Source: an uncultured Ruminococcus sp. (GTDB lineage Bacteria; Bacillota; Clostridia; Oscillospirales; Acutalibacteraceae). Taken from it: a stretch of 34,458 nucleotides of DNA. The stretch spans positions 1 through 34,458 of the forward strand of contig CACZWQ010000009.1 of the NCBI GenBank assembly GCA_902784855.1. The letters run 5' to 3'. The notes beneath the pieces are model-generated. The model searched no databases, was not told where the DNA came from, and was given only the letters and a program-made list of their open reading frames with translations. Shown piece by piece: positions 24,057 to 32,834 of this stretch; position 1 is the first letter of the stretch, and each line of letters opens with the position of its first letter. Position numbers and translations under genes: made by a program.

Positions 24057-26345
24057 TTGGCGGTTAAAAAGAATCCTTTGAAACAGCTTCTCAAAAAACC
24101 GAATCAACATAAACAGAAGGGCCCGAACCAGCGGCTTCGGCAGCGCGCGGCGGTTTTGATCATCATCATTCTGGTGTTCGGCTTCGGCGCGACGCTTCTG
24201 CGCCTCGGCATCCTGACCGTGGTGCAGGGCAGCGACCTGCAGGAGCGCGCCGTCGACCAGCAGCTTGCCGATACGACGCTTACCGCGAAGCGCGGCACGA
24301 TCTACGACGCCTCGGGCAACGTGCTCGCCGAGAGCGCGTCGGTCTGGCAGGTGGTCATGTCGCCCGTCAACTTCAAAAACGACGACCAGCGGGCTGCCGC
24401 GGCGCGCGGCCTGTCCGAGATTCTCGGCGTCGACTACGACAACGTGCTGGAAAAGACGCGACAGAACAGCTACTACTCGGTCGTCAAGCGCAAGATCGAG
24501 GTCGAGCAGCGCGACAAGGTCATCAAGCTCGTCGACGAGCTCGCCGAAAACTACTCGTGCTACGGCGTCATCTCCCTGCTCGACGACTACAAGCGCTACT
24601 ATCCGCACAACAGCCTCGCCTCCAACGTCATCGGCTTTGCCGGCTCGGACGAACAGGGCTTGGAGGGAGTCGAGTATCAATACGACAAATACCTCGCGGG
24701 CACCCCGGGCAGGATCGTCACCGCGCAGAACGCGCGCGGCACCGACATGCCCTTTGCCTATGAGCAGAACATCGCCTCCAAGGACGGCGACAATATCTAT
24801 CTGACCATCGACGAGAACATCCAGGAGATCTGCGAGAAATACATGGCGCAGGGAGTTGCCGAGAACAACGTTCTCAACAAGGGCGTGTGCATCGCGATGG
24901 ACGTCAACACGGGCGCCGTCAAGGCGATGGCGATCTCGCCGGGCTACGACCTGAACCATCCCTACGATCTGCCGCAGGATGTGACGCGCAAGATCAAGGC
25001 TCTTCCCGAAAAGGACAGGGCAGAGGCGGAAAGCGAGGCGCTTGCCGCCATGTGGCGTAACAAGGCGGTCGCCGACACCTACATGCCCGGCTCGGTATTC
25101 AAGATGTGCACCGCGTCCATGGCGCTGGAGGAGGGAAAGGTCTCCGACAAGAGCGTCTTTGTCTGCACCGGCTCAATGGTGGTCGATGACAAGGAGATCC
25201 ACTGCCACGAGCTGGGCGGCCACGGCGGCCAGACCTTTGTGCAGGCGATCTGCAACTCCTGCAACCCCGCGTTCATCCAGATCGGCCAGCTCGTCGGCGC
25301 TGCAAAGTTCCGCAACTACTACAAGGGCTTCGGTTTTGCCGATAAAACGGGCATTGACCTGCCGGGCGAATCCGAGGACCAGTTCTGGGAGGAAGGCGCG
25401 ATGGGCACCGTTGACTTCGCGGTCGCGTCCTTCGGTCAGAACTTCGGCATCACGCCCATCCAGATGATCACCGCCTGCGCGGCAGTCGCCAACGGCGGCT
25501 ATGTCGTACAGCCGCACGTCGTCTCCAAGATCACCGACGCCAAGGGCAACGTCATCAAGAGCGTGGAAAAGAAGATCAAGCGGCAGGTCATCTCGAAAAA
25601 GACCTCCGATAAAATGAACGAGATCCTCGCCTACAACACCGAATCCGCGGGCGCCACATCGGGCTATGTCGCGGGCTATAAGGTCGCGGGCAAGACGGGT
25701 ACGAGTGAAAAGATCGGCAACGCCAAAAAGCAGAGCACCTTTGAGGAGGACTATATCGCCTCCTTCTGCGGCTATGCGCCTGCGGACGACCCGCAGATCG
25801 CCATGCTGGTGTTCTTCGACACCCCGTCGGGCAACTTCTACTACGGCTCACAGGTCGCGTCCCCGGTCTTTATCAATATCATGTCCGAGATGCTGCCGTA
25901 TCTGGAGATCAAGACGGATTACTCCGAGAAGGATCTGCAATACCTCGACACCTCTGCGGGCGACTACACGGGACTGTCCGTCACCGAGGCGCTCGCCAAG
26001 GCGGAAGCCGACGGCTTCACCGCCACGGTCAAGGGCTACGGCGACAGGGTCATCTTCCAGCTGCCCTCGATCTCCTCCAATGTCGCCAGAGGCGGCAACA
26101 TCGTCCTCTATACGGACGAGGACAGCCGCACCGAGGAGGTCACGGTGCCGAGCTTCATCGGCTACACACCCTCCGTCGCCAACGACATCGCCTCCCTGTT
26201 CGGGCTCAACGTCAGCTTCCGCGGCGCCATCGGCGAAGGCGGTACCTGCACCGCGCAGGATCTGAAGGAAGGAAAATCCGTCGCCCCGGGCACGGTCGTC
26301 ACCCTGACGTTCAGCGCCTCGGCGGGCGAAGGCTTTAACGATTAA
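24057..26345 (+). CDS. ftsI: Class B penicillin-binding protein with two PASTA domains
   Basis: 762 aa from TTG at 24057, with GGAGGT six bases upstream. A basic cytoplasmic tail (1-30) precedes one membrane helix (about 31-50), a PBP dimerisation domain starting near AKRGTIYDASGNVLAES, and the transpeptidase: nucleophile Ser346 in SVFK, SCN at 401-403, and KTG at 546-548. Two PASTA domains follow (about 634-695 and 696-760). The two PASTA repeats resemble PBP2b/PBP2x and Bacillus PbpB; SpoVD has one. It cross-links septal peptidoglycan and is the expected partner of FtsW, here encoded in the next gene. A sporulation-specific (SpoVD) role cannot be ruled out. Confidence 0.94.
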   Translation: MAVKKNPLKQLLKKPNQHKQKGPNQRLRQRAAVLIIIILVFGFGATLLRLGILTVVQGSDLQERAVDQQLADTTLTAKRGTIYDASGNVLAESASVWQVVMSPVNFKNDDQRAAAARGLSEILGVDYDNVLEKTRQNSYYSVVKRKIEVEQRDKVIKLVDELAENYSCYGVISLLDDYKRYYPHNSLASNVIGFAGSDEQGLEGVEYQYDKYLAGTPGRIVTAQNARGTDMPFAYEQNIASKDGDNIYLTIDENIQEICEKYMAQGVAENNVLNKGVCIAMDVNTGAVKAMAISPGYDLNHPYDLPQDVTRKIKALPEKDRAEAESEALAAMWRNKAVADTYMPGSVFKMCTASMALEEGKVSDKSVFVCTGSMVVDDKEIHCHELGGHGGQTFVQAICNSCNPAFIQIGQLVGAAKFRNYYKGFGFADKTGIDLPGESEDQFWEEGAMGTVDFAVASFGQNFGITPIQMITACAAVANGGYVVQPHVVSKITDAKGNVIKSVEKKIKRQVISKKTSDKMNEILAYNTESAGATSGYVAGYKVAGKTGTSEKIGNAKKQSTFEEDYIASFCGYAPADDPQIAMLVFFDTPSGNFYYGSQVASPVFINIMSEMLPYLEIKTDYSEKDLQYLDTSAGDYTGLSVTEALAKAEADGFTATVKGYGDRVIFQLPSISSNVARGGNIVLYTDEDSRTEEVTVPSFIGYTPSVANDIASLFGLNVSFRGAIGEGGTCTAQDLKEGKSVAPGTVVTLTFSASAGEGFND

Positions 26346-26388
26346 CGATCAGCAAGAGAGATTCACACACGGAAAGGAACGGTAAAAA

Positions 26389-28632
26389 ATGGTAGTATAC
26401 GGTATTTGGACATTTTGCGCGGCGATCCTCGCCTTTGCCATCGCGGCGGTGACGGGAAAGTTTTTGATCCCCTATCTGCGCAAGCTGCACTTCGGACAGA
26501 CGATCCTCGAGGACGGTCCCAGCTGGCACAAGAGCAAGCAGGGCACCCCGATCATGGGCGGCATCATGTTTATCATCGCCATCACCTTCGTCACCCTCGT
26601 CAGCACCGTCGTCTATATCCTGACGGGCAACGCGTTCATCAATACCTACCGTGCCGATATCTCGCATGAGGTCATCTATATCTTCGCGGGTCTGGGCTTA
26701 GCCCTCGCCAACGGCATCATCGGCTTTGTCGACGACTACACCAAGGTCGTCAAAAAGCGCAACCTCGGCCTGACCGCGACCCAAAAGCTGATCTTCCAGT
26801 TTGCGGTCGCGGCGGCGTACCTTGCGGTGCTCGGCTTCTCGGGCTGCGGCACCGAAACCGTCATTCCCTTCGTGGGCAAGGTCGACCTCGGCTTCTTCTA
26901 CTATATCATCTCCGCGGTCGTGATCGTGGGCATCGTCAACGCGGTCAACCTCACCGACGGCGTCGACGGTCTGGACGGCTCCATCACCTTCTTTGTGGCG
27001 GTTGCCGTCATGCTCATCGGCAGCGCCCTCTATTGCCTCGGACTGACCGCGTTCAGCGCGGCGGTCGCGGGCGCGTGCCTCGGCTTCCTTGTGTGGAACT
27101 TCCACCCCGCCAAGGTCTTTATGGGCGATACCGGCTCGCTGTTCCTCGGCGGCGTCGTCTGCGGACTCGCCTTTGCCACCCGAATGCCCATCCTGCTGCT
27201 GCCGCTCGGCATCGTCTATCTGTGCGAGATGTTCTCGGTCATTTTGCAGGTCGGCTACTTCAAGCTCACCCACGGCAAGCGCCTGTTCAAGATGAGCCCC
27301 ATCCACCATCACTTTGAGATGAGCGGCTGGAGCGAGGTCAAGGTGGTCGCGGTGTTCAGCGCCGTCACCGCCGTGTTCGGTCTGATCGCCTTCCTCCTTG
27401 TCACCTTCGGCGTGAAGTTCCCGGTGTATCGCAAAAAGAAGGCGCCGGACGAACCGAAGGAAAAAATGTTCACCCGCCCGCAGCGGCGGCGTGAAAAAAA
27501 CGCCAAGTGGTTCGACGTCGGCTTGGGCATCGACCTGCCGTTTTGCCTGATCATCCTGATTTTGCTGACGATCGGCACGATCATGATGTTCTCGGCGAGC
27601 TACGCCTTTGCCTTCTATACACAGGACGATAGCTACTACTATCTCAAGCGCCAGATCATCTTCATTCTTGTCGGTCTGGCGGGCATGATCGTCCTCTCGT
27701 TTTTCAACTACAACAAGCTGCATAAGGCGGCGCCCTTTGTGCTGGGTGCGGCGTATTTCTTCCTTGTGCTGGTGCTGGTGCTGCCGTCCGGCGAGGGCGG
27801 CGTGCGGCGGTGGATCCCGTTGGGCATCTTCAATATCCAGCCCTCCGAGATCGCCAAATTCGCCGTCGTGCTCTTTTTCGCGCACTGGGCGAGCAAATAC
27901 TACCACCTCATGCAGCTTCCGAAATACAGCATCCTGCCGGGCGTCATCGTATTCGGCTCCATCTCGGCGCTGCTGCTGCTCGAGCCGCACTACTCGGGCA
28001 TCGTCATCATCGGCGTGCTGTCGGTCATCATGCTTTACATCGGCGGCATGAAAACAAAATATCTGGTCGTCGCGGCGATCGTCCTCGGCGCGGTCATCCT
28101 GCTGCTGGCGGTCACGGGCGGCTTGTCCTACGCCATGAGCCGCATGGACGGCTGGGGTCAGGCGCTCTCCGCCGAGCGCGGCACCCAGCTTTGGGACGAC
28201 ACCTGGCAGACGCGCAACTCGCTCTATGCCATCGGCTCGGGCGGCTTGTGGGGGCTGGGACTCGGGCAGTCCCGCCAGAAATTCCTCTATCTGCCCGAAC
28301 CGCAGAACGACTTCATCTTCGCGATCGTGGTCGAGGAGCTGGGCTTGATCGGCGCCGCCATCATCCTGCTGATTTTCGCGCTGCTTGTCTGGCGCGGCAT
28401 CACCCTGTCGCTGCGCGCGAAGGATAAATTCGGCAAGCTGCTCGGCATCGGTCTCACCTCGCAGATCGGCGTGCAGGTCGTGCTGAATATTCTGGTCATC
28501 ACCGACTGGCTGCCCAACACGGGCATCAGCCTGCCGTTTTTCAGCTACGGCGGCTCGTCTCTGATCATGCTGCTGGCGCAGATGGGCATCATCCTGTCCA
28601 TTTCCAGAACGGCGAATATCGAACGGCAATAA
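26389..28632 (+). CDS. MraY-FtsW fusion: lipid I synthase joined to SEDS lipid II polymerase
   Basis: 747 aa in one uninterrupted frame; GGAAAGGA precedes ATG. Residues 1-346 are a complete Mra[11 protein letters not shown], Asp115-Asp116 in [20 protein letters not shown] (184-195), Asp247 in FMGDTGS, and [12 protein letters not shown] with the His triad at 306-308. MraY transfers phospho-MurNAc-pentapeptide to undecaprenyl phosphate. Residues about 374-747 are a complete FtsW/Spo[30 protein letters not shown], Asp641 in [16 protein letters not shown] (the essential SEDS aspartate) and [15 protein letters not shown]. FtsW polymerises lipid II. The linker (347-373) has 12 Lys/Arg. An in-frame ATG at 27466 (codon 360) after AAGGA could give a free 388-aa FtsW. 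Normal neighbour murD is missing. Confidence 0.95.
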   Translation: MVVYGIWTFCAAILAFAIAAVTGKFLIPYLRKLHFGQTILEDGPSWHKSKQGTPIMGGIMFIIAITFVTLVSTVVYILTGNAFINTYRADISHEVIYIFAGLGLALANGIIGFVDDYTKVVKKRNLGLTATQKLIFQFAVAAAYLAVLGFSGCGTETVIPFVGKVDLGFFYYIISAVVIVGIVNAVNLTDGVDGLDGSITFFVAVAVMLIGSALYCLGLTAFSAAVAGACLGFLVWNFHPAKVFMGDTGSLFLGGVVCGLAFATRMPILLLPLGIVYLCEMFSVILQVGYFKLTHGKRLFKMSPIHHHFEMSGWSEVKVVAVFSAVTAVFGLIAFLLVTFGVKFPVYRKKKAPDEPKEKMFTRPQRRREKNAKWFDVGLGIDLPFCLIILILLTIGTIMMFSASYAFAFYTQDDSYYYLKRQIIFILVGLAGMIVLSFFNYNKLHKAAPFVLGAAYFFLVLVLVLPSGEGGVRRWIPLGIFNIQPSEIAKFAVVLFFAHWASKYYHLMQLPKYSILPGVIVFGSISALLLLEPHYSGIVIIGVLSVIMLYIGGMKTKYLVVAAIVLGAVILLLAVTGGLSYAMSRMDGWGQALSAERGTQLWDDTWQTRNSLYAIGSGGLWGLGLGQSRQKFLYLPEPQNDFIFAIVVEELGLIGAAIILLIFALLVWRGITLSLRAKDKFGKLLGIGLTSQIGVQVVLNILVITDWLPNTGISLPFFSYGGSSLIMLLAQMGIILSISRTANIERQ
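27457..27468 (+). promoter_or_regulatory. Internal ribosome-binding site and ATG in the MraY-FtsW linker
   Basis: AAGGA (27457-27461) then AAAA and ATG (27466-27468), in frame at codon 360. The spacing is short (4 nt) but usable. A product started here would be a normal-sized FtsW of 388 aa with a basic cytoplasmic tail. Confidence 0.4.
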
Positions 28633-28661
28633 TTTCTATCTGTCTTTAACGGGGTATCAAT

Positions 28662-29783
28662 ATGAGAGTATTATTGGCAGGCGGCGGCACCGCCGGACAC
28701 ATCAATCCCGCGCTTGCGATCGCGGGCACCATCAAGGAGAAGCGCCCCGACGCGCAGTTCCTGTTCATCGGCAACAAGGACGGCATGGAGCAGCGCTTGG
28801 TCACGCAGGCGGGCTATGAGATCAAATCCATCGTCATCAGCGGCTTTCGGCGCAGCCTGTCGCCCAAGAGCATGGCGGAGAATGCGCGGACCGTGTACCG
28901 CACCGTCGCATCCTCGGCGGCGGCGAAGAAGCTCATCAAAGAATTTCAGCCCGACATCTGTATCGGCACGGGCGGCTATGTCTCGGGACCGGTCGTCCGC
29001 GAGGCGGCAAGGCTGGGCGTGCCCTGCATCATCCACGAACAGAACGCCTATCCGGGCGTAACGAATAAAATGCTCGCCAAGCGCGTGAAGAAGGTCATGC
29101 TCGCCGTCGAGGCGGCGAAGCCCTACTTCAAGGGCGCGCCCGTGGTCGTCACGGGCAACCCCGTGCGCAGCGAGATCCTGACCGCCGACAAGGCAGCGTC
29201 CCGCAAAATGCTGGGGCTTGACCAGCGCCCCGTCATCCTCTCGTTCGGCGGCAGCCTCGGCGCGCAGCGCATCAACGAGTCGCTCGTCGACCTGATCGCC
29301 CGCAGCGGAAAGGACGGACGCTACCAGCATATCCACGCCTACGGCAAATACGGCGGATGGTTCCCCGACGCGCTCAGGGAAAAGGGCGTCGCGCTTGACG
29401 AGTGCAAAAACTTAGACATCCGCTCCTATATCGACAACATGCCCACCTGCATGGCGGCGGCGGATCTCGTCATCAGCCGCGCGGGCGCGATCACCCTCAG
29501 CGAGATCCAGGCGATGGGAAAGCCCGCGATCCTGATCCCCTCGCCGAACGTCGCCGAGAACCACCAGTATCACAACGCGATGGCGCTTGTCAACGCGGGT
29601 GCGGCGGAGATCATCGAGGAATCCGACCTCAGCGGCACCGCCGTGATCGAAAAAGCGGACGCCATGCTCCAAAGCGCAGAAACGCTGGAAGCATTCAGCG
29701 AGAATTCCCGCAAAATGGCGATCACCAACGCCAACGAGCGGATCTATGCGGTCGTGAAGCAGGTTTTGCATCTGGCAAAATAA
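28662..29783 (+). CDS. murG: MurG, lipid II synthase
   Basis: 373 aa, full length. Two Rossmann lobes: the N-terminal GGGTAGHINPALAIA loop and GTGGYVSGPVVREA with HEQNAYPGVTN (acceptor side), and the C-terminal lobe with SFGGSLGAQRINE, SRAGAITLSEIQAMGKPAILIP and the NHQYHNA sugar-binding segment. MurG adds GlcNAc from UDP-GlcNAc to lipid I at the inner face of the membrane, making lipid II. It acts between the two activities fused in the preceding gene. ACGGGG lies upstream of ATG; the gap to the fusion gene is 29 bp. Confidence 0.98.
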   Translation: MRVLLAGGGTAGHINPALAIAGTIKEKRPDAQFLFIGNKDGMEQRLVTQAGYEIKSIVISGFRRSLSPKSMAENARTVYRTVASSAAAKKLIKEFQPDICIGTGGYVSGPVVREAARLGVPCIIHEQNAYPGVTNKMLAKRVKKVMLAVEAAKPYFKGAPVVVTGNPVRSEILTADKAASRKMLGLDQRPVILSFGGSLGAQRINESLVDLIARSGKDGRYQHIHAYGKYGGWFPDALREKGVALDECKNLDIRSYIDNMPTCMAAADLVISRAGAITLSEIQAMGKPAILIPSPNVAENHQYHNAMALVNAGAAEIIEESDLSGTAVIEKADAMLQSAETLEAFSENSRKMAITNANERIYAVVKQVLHLAK

Positions 29784-29830
29784 TCGTATCCGCAGGCAGC
29801 ACGGCTGACCGGCGGAACACAAACCGGGTT

Positions 29831-29862
29831 CTCTCATAGAATAAACTATGATTCTATGAGAG
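29831..29862 (+). promoter_or_regulatory. Perfect 12-bp hairpin overlapping the murA ribosome site
   Basis: CTCTCATAGAAT (29831-29842) and ATTCTATGAGAG (29851-29862) pair perfectly around an 8-nt loop. The 3' arm includes most of GAGAGGG (29858-29864), the only Shine-Dalgarno candidate for the GTG start at 29872. There is no T-run, so translational control is more likely than termination. Confidence 0.6.
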
Positions 29863-29871
29863 GGTGTTTGT

Positions 29872-31125
29872 GTGTCAAAATTGTACATCACGGGTCAAAA
29901 ACGGCTCAGCGGCGCCGTGACCGTTCAGGGCGCCAAGAACAGCGCCTTGCCCATTCTGGCGGCATGCGTGCTCGCAAGGGGCGAAAGCGTGCTCTACCGC
30001 TGCCCGCAGCTCTCCGACACGGAGGCTTCGCTGCGGATCCTGCGCTGGCTCGGCTGCCGGACGGAGCGCGCGGACGGCACGGTGCTCGTGCACAACGACG
30101 GCTTGACCCGCTGCGATATCCCCGACGCGCTCATGCGGCAGACGCGCGGCTCCATCGTTTTTCTCGGGGCAGTGCTCGCCCGTCAGGGGAAAGTGCGGCT
30201 CAGTTTTCCGGGCGGCTGCGCCATCGGTCAGCGCCCGATCGACCTGCACCTCAAGGCGCTGCGCCGCCTCGGCGCGGTGATCCGGGAGCGCCACGGCTGG
30301 CTGGACTGCCGCGCGCCCCACGGCTTAAAGGGCGCCGATATCACCCTGCCCTTTCCCAGCGTCGGTGCGACCGAGAACGTGCTCCTTTCCGCCTGCACCG
30401 CCGAGGGCGTGACGACCCTCACCAATGCGGCGCGCGAGCCGGAGATCCGCGACCTCGCGGATTATCTCAACCGCTGCGGCGCGCGCATCAGCGGCGCGGG
30501 AGAGAGCGTCATCATGATCGAGGGCGTCAGATCGCTCTCCGGCTGCGCTCATGCGCTGATCCCCGACAGGATCGTCGCGGCGACACTGATCGCCTGTGCG
30601 GCGGTCACCGGCTCGACCGTCACCCTCAAAGGCGTCGTGCACAGCCATCTGGCGGCGGTGCTGCCCGTGTTCGAGGACGCGGGAGTCGCATTTTCGGCGC
30701 GGGAGGATGAATTGCGCGTTGCCGCGCCTCAGCGGCTGCGCTCGATGAAGATCATCAGGACGATGCCGTATCCCGGCTTCCCGACCGACGCGCAGGCGCC
30801 TCTGCTTGCCGCGGCGGCGACTGCCGACGGAACGACGGTCATCATGGAAAATATATTTGAAAACCGCTACCGCCACGCCGCAGAGCTGGCGCGGATGGGC
30901 GCGGACATCAAGACCGAGGGCAAATTCGCGCTGATCGAGGGCGTGCCGCGCCTGTACGGCGCCGCCGTCGAGGCATCCGATCTGCGCGGCGCGGCGGCGC
31001 TGGCTGTCGCGGGTTTGTGTGCCGAGGGCGTCACCGAGCTGGGCGGCGTCTGTTATCTGGAGCGCGGCTATGAGCGCTTTGAAGAGGTGCTCTCGTCCCT
31101 CGGAGCGGATGTGAAAAAGGTTTAG
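29872..31125 (+). CDS. murA: UDP-N-acetylglucosamine 1-carboxyvinyltransferase
   Basis: 417 aa from GTG at 29872. GAKNSALPILAA near residue 21 holds the conserved Lys-Asn pair. PGGCAIGQRPIDLHLKALR contains the Cys equivalent to Cys115, the fosfomycin target. FPTDAQAPLLAA contains the Asp305-type base, and ENIFENRYRHAAEL is the C-terminal signature. MurA adds enolpyruvate to UDP-GlcNAc, the first committed peptidoglycan step. Clostridia often carry two MurA copies; this is the dcw-located one. The ribosome site can be hidden by the hairpin at 29831-29862. Confidence 0.96.
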   Translation: MSKLYITGQKRLSGAVTVQGAKNSALPILAACVLARGESVLYRCPQLSDTEASLRILRWLGCRTERADGTVLVHNDGLTRCDIPDALMRQTRGSIVFLGAVLARQGKVRLSFPGGCAIGQRPIDLHLKALRRLGAVIRERHGWLDCRAPHGLKGADITLPFPSVGATENVLLSACTAEGVTTLTNAAREPEIRDLADYLNRCGARISGAGESVIMIEGVRSLSGCAHALIPDRIVAATLIACAAVTGSTVTLKGVVHSHLAAVLPVFEDAGVAFSAREDELRVAAPQRLRSMKIIRTMPYPGFPTDAQAPLLAAAATADGTTVIMENIFENRYRHAAELARMGADIKTEGKFALIEGVPRLYGAAVEASDLRGAAALAVAGLCAEGVTELGGVCYLERGYERFEEVLSSLGADVKKV

Positions 31126-31148
31126 GAAGTTCATTAGGAGGATTGCTG

Positions 31149-32531
31149 TTGGATCCCAAGGATAAAAAACAACTCGCCAAGCAGCGCCGGGAGACCGCGC
31201 GGCAGGCGCAGCGGTTCCACAAGGAACAGGAAAAACAGGAAAAACAGAATAAAAAGCCCTCCGACAAAGCCAAAAAAACGGACGTTGCCAAGAGCAAGAT
31301 CAGAGATGCGGTCAACGCGCGCCGCGAGAAGCGCCGCGCCGAGCAGCAGGAAAACCTCTCGCGCGAGGAAAAGTTCCGCCGCGAGAGCAACGAAAAGATC
31401 CGCAATCTGGAGCCGCGCGACCACGAGGAAGGCTACTTCATCGACGAATACGCCGAGAAGCAGAAGCAGGAGCGCCGCGCCCGCGAGATCCGCAAGCAGG
31501 AGCGCGAGGTCATCCGCCGCAACAAAAAGCCCATGACCTTCAAGCAGATCCGCCTCAAGCACATTTTGATCTCCGCCGGCTTGTTCACGGCGGTGCTGGT
31601 GTTCGGCGTGATCCTCTGCTTCACGGTGCTCTTTAAAACCGAGACCATCAACGTCAACGGAGATGTTTACTACGAGAAAGATCAGGTCGTCGCGTTCAGC
31701 AACGTTTCGTCGGGACAGAATATTTTTATCGGCACGTGGAATAGTACACCTGAGGAGATCGTCAAAAACCTGCCCTATATCGAGAGCGCCGAGGTCAGCT
31801 TTGACATGCCCGACACCATCAATATCGACGTAAAAAACGCGATCCCTACCTATGCGATACAAAACGGCAGCGGCTGGCTGGTCGTCAGCTCCAAGGGACG
31901 CATTCTCGACATCGTCAACTACAAGACGGACGATCTGGTCGAGCTGAAATGCGGCGACATCGGCGCGGGCACCAAGGGCAGCTACATCGATTTCGGCGAC
32001 GATTCCGTCTCCGATATCCTGCACAGCGTGGCAAAGAGCTTCGCCGACTGCGGGGTGGATAAGGTGACGGGCTTCGATATCACGAACCTGTCCTCCATCG
32101 TGATTTCCTATGACAACCGCATCGACATCAATATCGGACTGCCCGAGGACATCGAGTATAAGATCAAGACCGCCTTTACCATCATCAATGAAAAGCTCGA
32201 TCCCAACAACACGGGCACCATCGCGGGCACGCTGGACGTGTCGACCTGCAACAAGAACAAGATCTCCCGCTACAAGCCATCTGCGACCGTGCCGCCGACC
32301 GTTCCCGCAGTGACGGAGCCGCAGACGACTGCTCCCGGTGAGCAGACAACGACGCCGGTGCAGGACGATTACAGCGGATACGATGACAGCTATGATGACG
32401 GTTATGACGACAGCTATGACGGATATGATGATGGCGGCTATGACAGCGGCTACGATGACGGCTATGACGGATACGATGATGACGGCGGTTATGACGAGGA
32501 TTACGGCGAATACACATGGAATGCAGCGTGA
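31149..32531 (+). CDS. divIB: DivIB/FtsQ-type divisome protein with acidic Tyr/Asp-rich tail
   Basis: 460 aa from TTG at 31149, the only start with proper spacing (seven bases) from AGGAGG at 31136-31141. A very charged, Lys/Glu/Arg/Gln-rich cytoplasmic region (1-137) is followed by one membrane helix (about 138-162, ILISAGLFTAVLVFGVILCF) and a POTRA domain (ETINVNGDVYYEKDQV through LPYIESAEVSFDMPDTINI), then the beta domain. A Pro/Thr stretch (TVPPTVPAVTEPQTT) leads to a tail of about 50 residues (406-456) made mostly of YDD, YDG and DGGY units. The tail would be outside the membrane and is unusual for the family. DivIB holds FtsL/DivIC at the septum. The stop TGA lies in the 32.5-kb repeat. 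Confidence 0.9.
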   Translation: MDPKDKKQLAKQRRETARQAQRFHKEQEKQEKQNKKPSDKAKKTDVAKSKIRDAVNARREKRRAEQQENLSREEKFRRESNEKIRNLEPRDHEEGYFIDEYAEKQKQERRAREIRKQEREVIRRNKKPMTFKQIRLKHILISAGLFTAVLVFGVILCFTVLFKTETINVNGDVYYEKDQVVAFSNVSSGQNIFIGTWNSTPEEIVKNLPYIESAEVSFDMPDTINIDVKNAIPTYAIQNGSGWLVVSSKGRILDIVNYKTDDLVELKCGDIGAGTKGSYIDFGDDSVSDILHSVAKSFADCGVDKVTGFDITNLSSIVISYDNRIDINIGLPEDIEYKIKTAFTIINEKLDPNNTGTIAGTLDVSTCNKNKISRYKPSATVPPTVPAVTEPQTTAPGEQTTTPVQDDYSGYDDSYDDGYDDSYDGYDDGGYDSGYDDGYDGYDDDGGYDEDYGEYTWNAA

Positions 32532-32692
32532 CGCCCGCCCGCGTGCGCCCAAGGGCGCTTTATCCGCGCGTGAAGGGTTTGTTTGGGCGGTAACCATTAG
32601 TGCCCGCGTTCGAACGCGGGATGAAAACCTGACCTTACTCACGAACGTCTGTATCGCGGATTGGGTCGAGCGTCCCGCTCGAGCGTCACGCT
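32525..32692. mobile_element. MITE-like palindromic element (168 bp)
   Basis: Perfect 10-bp terminal inverted repeats AGCGTGACGC (32525-32534) and GCGTCACGCT (32683-32692) bound a non-coding element with internal hairpins (GCGCCC-AA-GGGCGC; GCCCGCGTTCGAACGCGGG-type). Its 32561-32660 segment aligns gap-free with 21211-21310. The left end overlaps the divIB stop codon. No target-site duplication is evident, and no transposase is encoded here. Confidence 0.6.
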
Positions 32693-32729
32693 CGCGCGGG
32701 AAATAAAGGAAAAAAACCATCCAAAACCA

Positions 32730-32758
32730 TTGATATTTTTTCGAAAGTATGTTAATAT
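32730..32758 (+). promoter_or_regulatory. Sigma-A promoter for ftsZ
   Basis: TTGATA (32730-32735), 17-nt spacer, TAATAT (32753-32758). It gives ftsZ its own transcript with a leader of about 70 bases. The 32693-32834 stretch is otherwise A/T-rich and featureless. Confidence 0.75.
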
Positions 32759-32834
32759 AATTGATAAAGTGTGTATTATAAGATGACAGTGCGTATTTTG
32801 TAATAGATTCTCGAACACTAAGGAGGAAGTTAAT

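Noticed and set aside
26698..28629. Minus-strand open frame of 643 codons opposite the MraY-FtsW fusion
   Set aside because: The translation is Asp/His/Gln/Arg-rich with no fold-like pattern, mirroring the membrane-helix codons of the real gene.
26389..28632. MraY-FtsW as a frameshift or assembly artefact joining two genes
   Set aside because: Both halves are full length, the frame is the same throughout, the linker has normal codon use, and there is no stop-start pair. Kept as real but flagged for read-level checking.
32365..32515. Short repeated units resembling a CRISPR or minisatellite
   Set aside because: The repeats are in-frame codons for Tyr/Asp/Gly in divIB, with no conserved repeat-spacer pattern.
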